NCBI GenBank assembly: GCA_948735595.1
Contig: CAPXSA010000005.1
Coordinates: 1 to 64,000, forward strand
Length of the DNA stretch: 64,000 nucleotides
From: an uncultured Clostridia bacterium
GTDB lineage: Bacteria; Bacillota; Clostridia; TANB77; CAG-508
Direction: 5' to 3'
The translations under genes were made by a program, and so were the position numbers. Each line of letters begins with the position of its first letter. Position 1 is the first letter of the stretch. Positions 29,629-39,140 of this stretch are shown piece after piece. Below the pieces are notes generated by a model. The model ran no database searches. It was not told where the DNA came from and was given only the letters and a program-made list of their open reading frames with translations.

Positions 29629-29895
29629 TGCAATATAGAATTGTATTTACAGAAAAAGCAAAAAAACAACTAAAAAAAATAGATAAGTACACAGCGGCAT
29701 TAATTATTCGGTTGGTTAGAAAAGAATATTGAGGGGTGTGAAAATCCAAGGGTACATGGAAAGGGATTAGTAGAGAATAAATCGGGGCAATGGAGATATA
29801 GAATAGGCGATTATAGAGTAATTTGTGAGATACAAGAACAAGAGATTATAGTACTCGTATTAGAGGTGGGACATAGGAAGAATATATATGAATAA
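29628..29895 (+). CDS. RelE-type toxin, +1 shift at CGG 29709
   Basis: Ribosome-dependent mRNA interferase family. It starts at GTG overlapping the antitoxin stop (TAGTG). Frame 0 gives VQYRIVFTEKAKKQLKKIDK and YTAALII, then CGG TTG GTT and a quick stop. Skipping the C at 29709 gives LIIGWLEKNIEGCENPRVHGK, then KSGQWRYRIGDYRVICEI, the classic RelE core, ending at 29895 with HRKNIYE. Joined length is 88 residues, normal for RelE. Arg residues in WRYRIGDYR are the likely catalytic or RNA-binding residues. Expression of a toxin through a frameshift could itself be a control point. Confidence 0.88.
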
Positions 29896-29907
29896 GATTA
29901 TATTTAG

Positions 29908-29949
29908 AAAAAGCAAGGATTACAAGAAATTATAATACCTTGCTTTTTG
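29908..29949 (+). terminator. Terminator after relE
   Basis: AAAAAGCAAGGAT pairs with ATACCTTGCTTTTT. The hairpin is similar in sequence to the tuf terminator (GGATTACAAGAAATT shared). Confidence 0.75.
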
Positions 29950-30002
29950 TCATATTTTGTAATATACTGTTTCTATATAATAAAAAGGAGTAGAAATAAA
30001 AG

Positions 30003-30185
30003 ATGAAAAATAAATGGATTGCATTGTTATTATGTTTTTTCTTTGGAGTAATAGGAGTTCATAAATTTTATGAAGGAAAAATTCTTTTAGGTATAGTATA
30101 TATTTTTACAGGTGGATTATTTGGAATAGGTGTGTTAATTGATTTTATATCATTACTATTTAAACCAAATCCATATTATGTATGA
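30003..30185 (+). CDS. TM2-domain membrane protein, 60 aa
   Basis: Two hydrophobic segments (~5-23 and ~28-50) flank the polar loop HKFYEGK; the pattern GVIGVHKFYEGKILLGIVY then FGIGVLIDFI matches the TM2 domain. Its function in bacteria is not established. Position and spacing suggest an independent small transcript between the toxin module and the NlpC/P60 gene. The SD AAAAGGAG is about 10 bases upstream. Confidence 0.8.
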   Translation: MKNKWIALLLCFFFGVIGVHKFYEGKILLGIVYIFTGGLFGIGVLIDFISLLFKPNPYYV

Positions 30186-30298
30186 TATAAAAGTAATTGA
30201 CTTTTTTAGTCATTAATTATATACTATTAACTGTAACAAAGGATAAGAAATGAATACCCATAAGAAAGATAAAAAGAAAAAGGAGAGATTCTTATCAA

Positions 30299-31750
30299 AT
30301 GAAGAATTTAAAAAAAGTATTACTTACAGGAACTCTTACAGTTGTGGCATTATTAACGATTTCAACATATACAAATGCAGCTACTGTAAAGATTACAGGA
30401 GAAGTAGTAAACATTAGAAAAGAAGCATCTACAGAATCAAGCGTTGTTGCTAGATTATCAGAAGATGTAGAATGTGAATATATTGGAGAAAAAGGTAATT
30501 GGTATCAAATAAAATACAAGAATTACACAGGCTATGTTAGTAAAGATTACGCAAAACTACAAGGAAAAGTTTCTAATAATCAAAGTAATTCTAATACAAC
30601 AAATACACAAAATAATATTACAACTCAAAATACTAATGGAAATCAAAATAATAGTACACAAACTAACAATGAACAAACAAATCAAACAACAAATAGTCAG
30701 AGTAATGCAGAAACAAATAACCAAGCAGATAATGAAGGAGATACAACTCAAACAAGTAGCACACAACCAGTGAATAAGAAACTAAAACAAAATAGTACAA
30801 TTAAAATTTTGCCATTGGTTCATGCAAGTGATATAGGAAATGCAAAGACTTCTGACACAGTTCTTATACTGACAGAAACAGCAGGATGGTCATATATTCA
30901 AACAGATGAGATAAGCGGATGGGTTAGAACAACTAGTTTAGAAGATGCGAAAACTACTACACAAGTAAGTACTAAACCAACTGATACTTCTTCAAATTCT
31001 CAAAGTACAACAACTGAAAAAACAGGTTATATTAGTGAAGAAGAAGTTAATATGAGAAAAGGTGCCGGTACAACTTATTCCATCATAAAAACTCTAAAAC
31101 TAAATGCAAAAGTTACAATTTTAGGAGAAGAGGGAAAATGGTATAAAGTGAAATCAGGAAATGACACAGGTTACATTTCAAAAGATTATGTGTCAGATAC
31201 AGCTAAAATTACGAATAGAAGCTTAACAGATTCTAGAAGTAGCAAAGAAAGTGCAGAAAATAAAAAGGAAGAAACTACCACCACTGCTACAAAAACGGCA
31301 AATAAAACTACCACAACCAATAGTAATAAAAATATAATCAGTAACAATACAACTTCTAGTAGTATAAAAGGGACAGATGTAGTTGCTTATGCGAAAAAAT
31401 ATTTAGGTCATAAATATGTATGGGGTGGAGATGGTTCAAATGGAACTTTTGACTGTTCAGGATTTACGATGTATGTATATAAGCACTTTGGAGTAAGTCT
31501 TCCACATTACACAGTATCACAATACAATAGTGGAAAAGGAATTAAAATTACAAAACAAAGTGATTTAAAAATGGGTGACATTGTATTTTTAACAGACTAT
31601 GTATCAGGTGCACCTTGTGGACATTGTGGAATTTATATTAGTGATGGAAAATTTATTCATGCGGATAGTACAGTTATGAAAGTAAATATTTCCGACTTAA
31701 ATGGAATGTATAAAGGCAGATTTTGCGGAGCATTAAGAATTATTCAATAA
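30299..31750 (+). CDS. Secreted SH3-domain NlpC/P60 endopeptidase
   Basis: Cell-wall hydrolase cleaving peptide stems. It has a signal peptide (1-27, ending TYTNAA), a bacterial SH3 domain (~29-86), an Asn/Gln/Thr-rich linker, a degenerate SH3-like segment (~165-218), a well-kept SH3 domain (~241-300, NMRKGAGTTYSII, GYISKDYVS), a Thr/Asn linker, and a C-terminal NlpC/P60 domain. The catalytic Cys is in FDCSGFTMY, the His in CGHCGIYIS, and a polar residue in FIHADS. Length 483. The low-complexity linkers are typical of wall-spanning clostridial proteins. Confidence 0.92.
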   Translation: MKNLKKVLLTGTLTVVALLTISTYTNAATVKITGEVVNIRKEASTESSVVARLSEDVECEYIGEKGNWYQIKYKNYTGYVSKDYAKLQGKVSNNQSNSNTTNTQNNITTQNTNGNQNNSTQTNNEQTNQTTNSQSNAETNNQADNEGDTTQTSSTQPVNKKLKQNSTIKILPLVHASDIGNAKTSDTVLILTETAGWSYIQTDEISGWVRTTSLEDAKTTTQVSTKPTDTSSNSQSTTTEKTGYISEEEVNMRKGAGTTYSIIKTLKLNAKVTILGEEGKWYKVKSGNDTGYISKDYVSDTAKITNRSLTDSRSSKESAENKKEETTTTATKTANKTTTTNSNKNIISNNTTSSSIKGTDVVAYAKKYLGHKYVWGGDGSNGTFDCSGFTMYVYKHFGVSLPHYTVSQYNSGKGIKITKQSDLKMGDIVFLTDYVSGAPCGHCGIYISDGKFIHADSTVMKVNISDLNGMYKGRFCGALRIIQ

Positions 31751-31809
31751 TATAGATACAAGAAAAATAGGAAAATTAAATAACTAGGGGGCAATAGAAA
31801 GGTGGAAGA

Positions 31810-34248
31810 ATGAGGCCATTTTGTATTGCTACCATAGGTGGAATATTGGGAATTATTGTGGGGCTATACTTTAGAGGTATAGCTCTTTTTGTCATGTTTT
31901 TTATTTTATTCATTATATTCATGATATTACTTTTTACAAAGCTTATAAAAAAGAAAGGAAAAGTTTTTGCTATATTTTTAATTAGTTTTATCCTATTTTA
32001 TAGTCATATTTGCTTACAAGAAAATAACTATGCAAACATAAATCAGAAATATGCTCAAAAGGAAGTTGAAGTACAAGCAATTGTTATCAAAGATAGGATA
32101 GAAAAGGAGTATAAAGATGTTTACTATATTCAAGTAATAAAGATAAAGGGACAAGATAAAAAGCAAAACTTTAAAATGGTGTTAAATGTAAAAAGGCAAA
32201 AAGAAAAGAAGATTTTATTGGAATATGGAGATATGGTCTACTTTAAGGGAATTTATGAACAGCCAGATGAAGCTAGAAATGAAGGAGGATTTGATTATAG
32301 CAAATACCTTAAAACAAAGGGGATAGCAGGAATAACTACGATAAAAGCAGAGGAAATAAAGGTGGTAGGTAAAAATCAGACTGGTGTGGTTGCAAGAGCT
32401 ATACATGACATTAGACAAAATATAGTAGCAAAAGTAAGAAGAATTTTGCCAGAAGATATTGCTAATTTGTGTACAGGACTGTTGATAGGTGAAAAAACAG
32501 AATTATCAGAAGATATACAAGAGACATTTCAAAAAAGCAGTTTATCCCATATGTTAGCTATTTCAGGTGCTCATGTTTCATATATTTTACTAGGGATAAC
32601 TACTTTTATTCAAAAGTTAAAGCTTCATAAAAGGTGGGGAAAGGGCATTTTAATTCTCTTTTTCATTTTCTTTATGGCATTAACAGAATTTACTCCATCT
32701 GTTACTAGAAGTTGTATTATGGTGATTTTACAATTGTTAGCAAGTATCCTATTTAGAAAATCAGATACTTATCAAAATTTAGCAATGAGTAGTTTTATCA
32801 TTCTTCTCATAAATCCATATGCTTTATTAGAAATTGGATTTCAGCTCTCTTTTGGTGGAACTATTGGAATAGTAGTTTTTTCTAAGAAGTTACAAAGAAT
32901 GAAAGATGATACTAAAAAAGAAAAGTTTACGAGTAAAAGGGGAGTACTAGTAGAAAAGACATTACACAAAGTAAAAGAAATGTGTATGGTTACTCTATCG
33001 GCTAATTTAGTTATTATTCCTATTATGATGTATTACTTTAATACAATTTCACTTACTTTTTTCATTTCTAATTTATTGGCAAGCCCTATTTTAGGGATTA
33101 GCTTGATTTTAGGAATGATATTTATGATATCGCTTTTGATATTACCTCTAGCAAAGTTAATTTCTTTGCTTTTATATTCTGTTTTACAAATACTTATATG
33201 GATAGCACAAGTTTCAAGTAATTTACCCTTTTCACAGATTTTAGTTCCAACGCCTAAAATATGGCAAATTCTGTTATATTATCTAGTTCTAATAGTTATC
33301 TTTTTTCATAAAGCTAAATTATTTCTCCAATATTCATTTATGCTTAAATATCGAAAAGTTATGATAACAATATTACTTCTTCTTATGATTTCACCATCTA
33401 TTTTACAAATCATTCCTGATAACAAATTAACCATTTCCTTTATTGATGTGGGGCAAGGGGATAGTATGTTAATTCAAACACCGTCTCGCAAAACCATATT
33501 GATAGATGGTGGGGGAAGTGAAACTGGTAGTTTTAATGTAGGAGAAAAGACAGTAATTCCCTATTTATTAGATAAAGGAATTATGAGCATTGATTATATG
33601 ATTTTCTCTCATTTTGATAGTGACCACTGTCAAGGGCTGTTAAGTGTAATGGAAAAGCTAAAGGTAAAAAATGCTGTTATTAGTAACCAAGGTGAGAAGT
33701 CTAATAATTATATACAGTTTTTGAAAATAGCCAAAGCAAGGAATGTGAAGGTTATATCAGTACGAGCAGGAGATAGGATTACGATAGATAAAGAGTGTTA
33801 TTTGTCGATTCTGTTTCCAAAACAGGAGCTTATTAAGGAAAATGTATTAAATAACAATTCATTAGTAGCAAAGTTTATATATCAGCCAAAACCAGGTAAA
33901 GAATTGAGTATATTGCTTACAGGAGATATAGAGAAAATAGCAGAAAAGCAGTTGATACAGATGTATCAAGATACAAATGAATTACAAGCAAATATCCTAA
34001 AAGTAGCACATCATCGGTTCTAAAACATCTTCTACAATAGAATTTTTAGAGTTAGTGAAGCCAAAGATTGCATTAATAGGAGTTGGAGAAAAGAATATGT
34101 TTGGACATCCAAGTCAAGTGACATTGGACAGTTTGACCAATTTGCGGAAGTAGAATTTATAGGACGGATGAAAGTGGAGAAATTACTATAACTATTAGTT
34201 GTAGGCGGAAATTTGAAAGTAAAAAAGAAAATAAAGGAATATCCATAG
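31810..34248 (+). CDS. comEC: ComEC/Rec2 DNA-uptake channel, up to three +1 shifts (CGG 34015, 34145, 34206)
   Basis: Membrane channel for single-stranded DNA entry, about 811 residues when joined. The N-terminal membrane segments and OB-like region are followed by the competence domain (CTGLLIGEKTELSEDIQETF, LSHMLAISGAHVSYI) and a C-terminal metallo-beta-lactamase-like domain (FIDVGQGDSMLIQTPS, FSHFDSDHCQGL). Frame 0 stops at VAHHRF. Skipping the C at 34015 gives AHHGSKTSSTIEFLELV and then GHPSQVTLDSLTNL, where CGG 34145 is followed two codons later by a stop. A second skip gives LGSRIYRTDESGEITITI, the standard ComEC ending. A third CGG at 34206 allows RGNLKVKKKIKEYP (stop 34248) or, unshifted, a tail to about 34260. 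Confidence 0.88.
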
Positions 34249-34302
34249 AACACATATAGAAGAGATGAAACAAGCAAAGAGTAAGGAAATGAGAACTTAA
34301 AG

Positions 34303-34327
34303 TTTGCAACTATTTATTAGTTGCAAA
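34303..34327 (+). terminator. Hairpin after comEC
   Basis: TTTGCAACTA and TAGTTGCAAA pair across a short loop; only A follows on the plus strand, so it may be weak. Confidence 0.4.
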
Positions 34328-34351
34328 AAATCAAGAGAAGGAGTATAATAT

Positions 34352-34612
34352 ATGAGTAAGATAGAAAAACTATTAACAAGGATATATAGCAAACCAAAAG
34401 ATTTTACCTATCAAGAATTAAAAACTTTGTTAGAACAACTTGGATTTATAGAATATAACAAAGGTAAGACTTCTGGTTCAAGAGTTGAATTTATAGACAA
34501 TAATACAAAAATCAAAATAAAAATACATAAACCACATCCAACAAATAATTTAAAGCCATATCAAATTGAAATTATTTTAGAAGAATTAAAGAAATGGGAG
34601 GGATTAAGATGA
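34352..34612 (+). CDS. hicA: HicA-like mRNA interferase toxin
   Basis: Double-stranded-RNA-binding-fold toxin of 86 residues. TYQELKTLLEQLGFIEYNKGKTSGSRVEF is the HicA fold start and IHKPHP carries the catalytic histidine; the C-terminal helix is YQIEIILEELKKW. The SD GAAGGAG sits seven bases before the ATG. It overlaps the hicB start by an ATGA junction, so the two are translationally coupled. Confidence 0.88.
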   Translation: MSKIEKLLTRIYSKPKDFTYQELKTLLEQLGFIEYNKGKTSGSRVEFIDNNTKIKIKIHKPHPTNNLKPYQIEIILEELKKWEGLR

Positions 34613-34965
34613 ATAATGTTTTACAATACAAAGGATTTTGGACAAAGGTTAATTATGAAGAAGAAACTTCTACTTTTTGGGGAAAATTAGAGGATATTGA
34701 GGATTTAGTAAGTTTTGAGTCAAATACAATAGAAGGATTAAAAAAGGAATTCAGAGATGCAGTAGAGGAACATATAAAGGAATGTGAGGAATTAAATAAA
34801 GACCCATATAAAAAATATAAAGGGAGTTTTAATGTACGTATAGAGCCAGAATTACACAGAAAAGCTACATTATTTGCAGAAAGTTTTAATATTTCGCTAA
34901 ATCAATTTGTAGCTAAGGCAATTCGTGATGAAATAGAAGCTTGCGAAAGCAAAAGAGTTAAATAA
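34609..34965 (+). CDS. hicB: HicB-like antitoxin
   Basis: Antitoxin of 118 residues. The N-terminal partial RNase-H-like HicB domain (VLQYKGFWTKVNYEEETSTF, SNTIEGLKKEFRDAVEEHI) is followed by a C-terminal ribbon-helix-helix DNA-binding domain (SFNVRIEPELHRKA, FNISLNQFVAKAIRDEI). I chose the ATG at 34609 because GGGAGG precedes it with normal spacing. It should repress its own operon and block HicA. Confidence 0.9.
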   Translation: MNNVLQYKGFWTKVNYEEETSTFWGKLEDIEDLVSFESNTIEGLKKEFRDAVEEHIKECEELNKDPYKKYKGSFNVRIEPELHRKATLFAESFNISLNQFVAKAIRDEIEACESKRVK

Positions 34966-34972
34966 AAATTAC

Positions 34973-35005
34973 AAGGGACGTAGAATGTAATATCCTACGT
35001 CCCTT
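34973..35005. terminator. Bidirectional terminator between hicB and 35015 gene
   Basis: AAGGGACGTAG and CTACGTCCCTT form a stem between convergent genes. Confidence 0.75.
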
Positions 35006-35014
35006 ATGATACCA

Positions 35015-35452
35015 TTAATTTATGATATCTTTGAGGAATTCTAGTAGCTCAGTATCTTCTTGCTCTGTGTAACCAAGGACAATCTTTATGTCATTCTGGC
35101 TAAAAGTAATTATTGAATCGGTCTTTTTTACGGAACATGGCAACTGAAGAATAACTGTATTATTTTCAGCTTTGTAAGTCAGTGTATCTTCTCTCAGTGT
35201 GAGGGTATAAGATGGCGAAGTGATGAAAGAAGAAATCAGTATTATCAACAAAAGAATGAATAATGCAATTATGAGAAGGCGAGAGAGGACTGTAAAGGTG
35301 GTAAGACTAAGCTGAAATGTACTTACTATTGTGAAAATCAATGCAAGAACAACTAGGAATATAAATACCAATCCTAGTTCCAACAAGACTACCCTAGTAG
35401 AGAACTTTTTTCCTTCTTTCCGAAAGACCTTTTCTTCCTTAGAATTACACAT
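35015..35452 (-). CDS. Small membrane protein with in-frame CGG read as Arg, 145 aa
   Basis: Two membrane segments (~21-45 and ~55-78 from the chosen start) precede a beta-rich soluble part (YTLTLREDTLTYKAENNTV, IVLGYTEQEDTELLEFLKDI) that may be a small PH-like domain, in the style of the gene at 19602. The start MCNSKEEK is chosen because AGGAGG lies eight bases upstream. The eleventh codon, in EEKVF-R-KEG, is CGG; a +1 shift there would stop about ten codons later, so a full product needs arginine. The gene is GC-richer than neighbours and has its own promoter and terminator. Confidence 0.6.
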   Translation of the reverse strand: MCNSKEEKVFRKEGKKFSTRVVLLELGLVFIFLVVLALIFTIVSTFQLSLTTFTVLSRLLIIALFILLLIILISSFITSPSYTLTLREDTLTYKAENNTVILQLPCSVKKTDSIITFSQNDIKIVLGYTEQEDTELLEFLKDIIN

Positions 35453-35503
35453 GATAATTCCTCCTGAAAATTTTTTTTGTACACAAAGTATGCGAATAAC
35501 AGT

Positions 35504-35532
35504 ATTATACCATACCTTATGTGAAATAGCAA
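35504..35532 (-). promoter_or_regulatory. Minus-strand promoter of 35015-35452
   Basis: TTGCTA, 17 bases, TATAAT on the minus strand. Confidence 0.65.
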
Positions 35533-35547
35533 ATTTGAAAAAAATCA

Positions 35548-35576
35548 TTTACAATAAAAAGTTGTTAGTATATAAT
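35548..35576 (+). promoter_or_regulatory. Promoter of adhE
   Basis: TTTACA, 17 bases, TATAAT. The 115-base leader is AT-rich; no Rex-type operator recognised. Confidence 0.65.
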
Positions 35577-35691
35577 ATGAAACGATGGAAATAATAAAAC
35601 AAAAGCAATTAAAATTTAGCATTTTTTAGGAGTGTTTTAATACAATAAAAAATGCATCAATTTTAAAAAAATACAAAAAGGAGATAAAAAA

Positions 35692-38301
35692 ATGGCAAAA
35701 GAAATTAGTGAAGAAGAGAAAAATCGTATTCAAGATATGATTAATGGTCTAGTAGAAAGAGCAAAAAAAGCATCAGAAGAATATTTGAAATTGGACCAAG
35801 AACAAGTAGATGAAATCATAAAACAAATGTCTATGGCAGGTTTAGAACACCATATGGAACTTGCTAAAATGGCAGTTGAAGAAACAGGTCGTGGTATTTA
35901 TGAAGATAAAATTACAAAGAATATGTTTGCAACAGAATATATTTATCATAGTATCAAATATGATAAAACAGTTGGTGTTATTTCTGAAAATGAAGAAGAA
36001 GGATATGAAGAAATTGCAGAGCCAATTGGTATTATAGCGGGTGTTACACCTGTAACAAACCCAACATCTACTACTATGTTTAAGTCTATTATTGCAGCAA
36101 AAACAAGAAATGTTATCATTTTTGGATTTCACCCATCAGCACAAAAAAGCAGTAGTAGAGCAGCAGAAATTTTAAGAGATGCAGCAGTGAAAGCTGGTGC
36201 ACCAGAAGATTGTATTTTATGGGTACCAGAGCCATCAATTACAGCAACAACACTTTTAATGAATCACCCAGATGTTAATTTGATTTTAGCAACAGGTGGA
36301 AGTGGAATGGTAAAATCAGCATACTCTTGTGGAAAGCCAGCATTAGGTGTAGGACCTGGAAATGTTCCTTGCTACATTGATAAAACAGCAAAACTAAAAA
36401 CATCTGTTAATGACTTAGTGCTTTCAAAATCATTTGATAATGGAATGATTTGTGCTTCTGAGCAATCTGTTATTGTTGATAAAGAAATTAGTAAAGAATT
36501 TGAGAAATTAATGAAAGAATCTGGTTGCTATTTCTTAAACGCAGAACAAACACAAAAATTAAGAGATAGTATGTTTATCGAAGAAAAAGGATGTGCCTTA
36601 AATGCGGATATCGTAGGAAAAAGTCCTTATGATATCGCAAAAGGAGCAGGAATAGAAGTACCTCATGATACAAAAGTATTAGTATTAAAAGAAAACGGAG
36701 TAGGTATTGAATATCCATTCTCTAAGGAAAAATTAAGTCCAGTTCTTGCTTACTATATTGTAAAAGGTGCAGATGAGGGAATTGAACTTGCTGAAAAATT
36801 AATTGAATTTGGTGGATTAGGACATTCAGCAGTTATTCATTCAGAAGATAAGGAAACTATTCGCAAATTCTCAGAACGAGTAAAAGTAGGAAGGATTATT
36901 GTAAATTCTCCATCTACTCATGGAGCAATTGGTGATATCTATAACACCAATATGCCATCATTGACTCTTGGATGTGGAACCTTTGGAGGAAATTCTACAA
37001 CAGCAAATGTATCAAGTGTTAATCTAGTAAATGTAAAAAGAGTAGCAAAAAGGAGAGTTAATATGCAATGGTTCAAAATTCCTGATAAAATCTATTTTGA
37101 AGCAGGCTCTATTCAATACTTAGAAAAGATGCCTAATATTTCAAGAGCATTTATTGTAACAGACCCAGGAATGGTGAAATTTGGCTATGTAGACAAAATC
37201 TTATATCATCTAAGAAAAAGAAAAGGATATGTACATTCACAAATCTTTTCAGATGTAGAATCAGATCCATCATTTGAAACAGTATATAGAGGAGTAGAAA
37301 TGATGAGAGGATTTAATCCTGATGTTATTATTGCATTAGGTGGAGGAAGTGCTATTGATGCTGCAAAAGGAATGTGGTTATTCTATGAACATCCAGAAGC
37401 AGACGCAGAGGGCATGAAATTAAAATTCATGGATATTCGTAAACGTACGTATAAATTCCCAACCTTAGGTAACAAATCAAAAATGGTAGCAATTCCAACT
37501 ACTTCTGGAACAGGTTCTGAAGTTACTTCATTTGCTGTTATTTCTGATAAAGTAAACAACAAGAAATATCCTTTAGCAGACTATGAATTAACACCAGATG
37601 TAGCCATTATAGACCCAGACTTGGTAATGAGTTTACCACAAACAATTACAGCAGATACAGGTATGGATGTATTAACACATGCAATTGAAGCTTATGTTTC
37701 TAATATGGCATCTGACTATACAGATGGATTAGCCGAAAAAGCAGTAGAATTAGTATTTAAGAATTTAAGAGAAGCATATAATCATGGAGATAACGCCCTT
37801 GCAAGAGAAAAAATGCATAATGCAAGTACTATTGCAGGAATGGCATTTACTAATGCATTTTTAGGAATTAACCACTCCTTAGCACATAAAATAGGAGCAG
37901 AGTTTCATATGCCACATGGAAGAATTAATGCTATTTTGTTACCTTATGTTATCAGATATAATAGTAAAATGCCAAGTAAATTTGTATCATTCCCTAAGTA
38001 TGAGTATTTTATAGCAGACCAAAAATATGCAGATTTATCAAGAAGAATGAACTTCCCTGCATATGGAAATGAAGAAGGAGTTAACTCTTTAATTAAAGAG
38101 ATTCAAAAATTAAATGAAGACTTAAATATTCCAAAATCTTTCCAAGAAGCGGGAATAGTAGAGCAAGAATTTTTAAGTAAAGTAGATATGTTAGCAGATA
38201 GAGCGTTTGAAGATCAATGTACTACTGCCAATCCAAGACTTCCATTAGTAGAAGAGTTAAAACAGATTTTATTAGATAGTTACTATGGAAGAGAAGTTTA
38301 A
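35692..38301 (+). CDS. adhE: Bifunctional acetaldehyde-CoA/alcohol dehydrogenase
   Basis: Reduces acetyl-CoA to ethanol in two steps and regenerates NAD+, a core fermentation enzyme that forms spirosomes. The N-terminal aldehyde dehydrogenase half contains GVTPVTNPTSTTMFK and GVGPGNVPCYID; the catalytic Cys is in NGMICASEQS. The linker leads to an iron-dependent alcohol dehydrogenase half from about residue 455, with GGGSAIDAAKGMW, IPTTSGTGSEVTSFAVI and the metal ligands D and H in DVLTHAIEAYV, NHSLAHKIG and FHMPHG. Its length of 869 residues is normal. No frame anomaly is present. Confidence 0.97.
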   Translation: MAKEISEEEKNRIQDMINGLVERAKKASEEYLKLDQEQVDEIIKQMSMAGLEHHMELAKMAVEETGRGIYEDKITKNMFATEYIYHSIKYDKTVGVISENEEEGYEEIAEPIGIIAGVTPVTNPTSTTMFKSIIAAKTRNVIIFGFHPSAQKSSSRAAEILRDAAVKAGAPEDCILWVPEPSITATTLLMNHPDVNLILATGGSGMVKSAYSCGKPALGVGPGNVPCYIDKTAKLKTSVNDLVLSKSFDNGMICASEQSVIVDKEISKEFEKLMKESGCYFLNAEQTQKLRDSMFIEEKGCALNADIVGKSPYDIAKGAGIEVPHDTKVLVLKENGVGIEYPFSKEKLSPVLAYYIVKGADEGIELAEKLIEFGGLGHSAVIHSEDKETIRKFSERVKVGRIIVNSPSTHGAIGDIYNTNMPSLTLGCGTFGGNSTTANVSSVNLVNVKRVAKRRVNMQWFKIPDKIYFEAGSIQYLEKMPNISRAFIVTDPGMVKFGYVDKILYHLRKRKGYVHSQIFSDVESDPSFETVYRGVEMMRGFNPDVIIALGGGSAIDAAKGMWLFYEHPEADAEGMKLKFMDIRKRTYKFPTLGNKSKMVAIPTTSGTGSEVTSFAVISDKVNNKKYPLADYELTPDVAIIDPDLVMSLPQTITADTGMDVLTHAIEAYVSNMASDYTDGLAEKAVELVFKNLREAYNHGDNALAREKMHNASTIAGMAFTNAFLGINHSLAHKIGAEFHMPHGRINAILLPYVIRYNSKMPSKFVSFPKYEYFIADQKYADLSRRMNFPAYGNEEGVNSLIKEIQKLNEDLNIPKSFQEAGIVEQEFLSKVDMLADRAFEDQCTTANPRLPLVEELKQILLDSYYGREV

Positions 38302-38318
38302 AAGTAAATATTTTTTAT

Positions 38319-38368
38319 AAATTCCAGCTAAATAGATTACAATTTTGTAATCTATTTAGCTGGAATTT
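38319..38368. terminator. Long perfect inverted repeat after adhE
   Basis: A 23-bp arm beginning AAATTCCAGC and its exact complement are separated by four bases. There is no strong T run downstream. Confidence 0.6.
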
Positions 38369-38422
38369 GCTATATTAAATGACTAAATAACTACACTAAA
38401 TTTGGCATAATTAGGTAAAACA

Positions 38423-38451
38423 TTGACAATTTACATAAAAAGTTATATAAT
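38423..38451 (+). promoter_or_regulatory. Near-consensus promoter of the Spo0A-like gene
   Basis: TTGACA, 17 bases, TATAAT. Confidence 0.8.
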
Positions 38452-38499
38452 AATCAACAGATTGGCAAGGCCAATTAATACAAAGAAGGAGAGATAAGC

Positions 38500-39003
38500 A
38501 TGTCTAATGAGCGGAAATTGGACCTGAGCAAGTCATTGATGGAGTTAGCTGAGGAGGGGTGGACTCTTCAGGAGGTACTTGAGGCAATCGGCCTTCAGCC
38601 GGTTGCCAAGCAGGAACCTGAGGATCACGAGATGCCTGAGAAGGTGGAACTTACCAAACGGATTACCGGCATCCTCCAGGAAATCGGCGTTCCGGCTCAC
38701 ATCAAGGGATACCAGTACCTTCGGGATGCAATCCAAAGAGCGGTGGAGAACGGGAAGACCATCAACACCGTGACCAAGACCCTGTATCTTGCTGTGGCGA
38801 GGGAGTACCAGACCACCCCCTCCAGGGTGGAAAGGACCATCCGCCACGCTATCGAGGTTGCATGGAGCCGTGGCAATGTGGAAACTTTGGAGAGCTACTT
38901 TGGCTACACGGTTAACAGAAACAAGGGTAAGCCTGCCAACAGCGAGTTTATCGCATTGATCGCCGACAAGCTCCGCTTGGAGGGCTATGGCTCCGAGCAG
39001 TAA
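38500..39003 (+). CDS. Receiver-less Spo0A-type DNA-binding protein, GC-rich, three in-frame CGG
   Basis: The last ~118 of 167 residues match the Spo0A C-terminal effector domain: ITGILQEIGVPAHIKGYQYL, SRVERTIRHAIEVAWSRGN, FGYTVN, NSEFIALIADKLRLE. Normal Spo0A (~260 residues) carries an N-terminal phosphoacceptor receiver; here it is replaced by about 48 residues with no receiver motifs. It would therefore be active or controlled without phosphorylation, or act as a competitor of full-length Spo0A. The gene is far GC-richer than the host and uses CGG three times (NE-R-KLD, TK-R-ITG, YL-R-DAI). Two of these arginines are in the conserved domain, so CGG must be read as Arg here. Own promoter, GGAG SD and terminator. 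Transfer is likely. Confidence 0.85.
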   Translation: MSNERKLDLSKSLMELAEEGWTLQEVLEAIGLQPVAKQEPEDHEMPEKVELTKRITGILQEIGVPAHIKGYQYLRDAIQRAVENGKTINTVTKTLYLAVAREYQTTPSRVERTIRHAIEVAWSRGNVETLESYFGYTVNRNKGKPANSEFIALIADKLRLEGYGSEQ

Positions 39004-39024
39004 TTATCTTTTCCCGCAAAGGGC

Positions 39025-39050
39025 CCGAGCATTTGCTCGGTTCTTTTTTG
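39025..39050 (+). terminator. Terminator of the Spo0A-like gene
   Basis: CCGAGC-ATTT-GCTCGG followed by TTCTTTTTTG. Confidence 0.9.
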
Positions 39051-39078
39051 CCTTTTTTGAACAATCTTAATGATATAC

Positions 39079-39107
39079 TTGTATTTTACGAAAAAAACGG
39101 ATATAAT
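39079..39107 (+). promoter_or_regulatory. Promoter of gatCAB
   Basis: TTGTAT, 17 bases, TATAAT. Confidence 0.65.
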
Positions 39108-39140
39108 AAGCACGAAGAAAAAGAGAGGAGTTGAACTAGA

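Noticed and set aside
34015..34248. comEC ending at the first stop (34023)
   Set aside because: The beta-lactamase-like domain would lose its HHGS motif and the conserved YRTDESGE tail that is present in the next frame.
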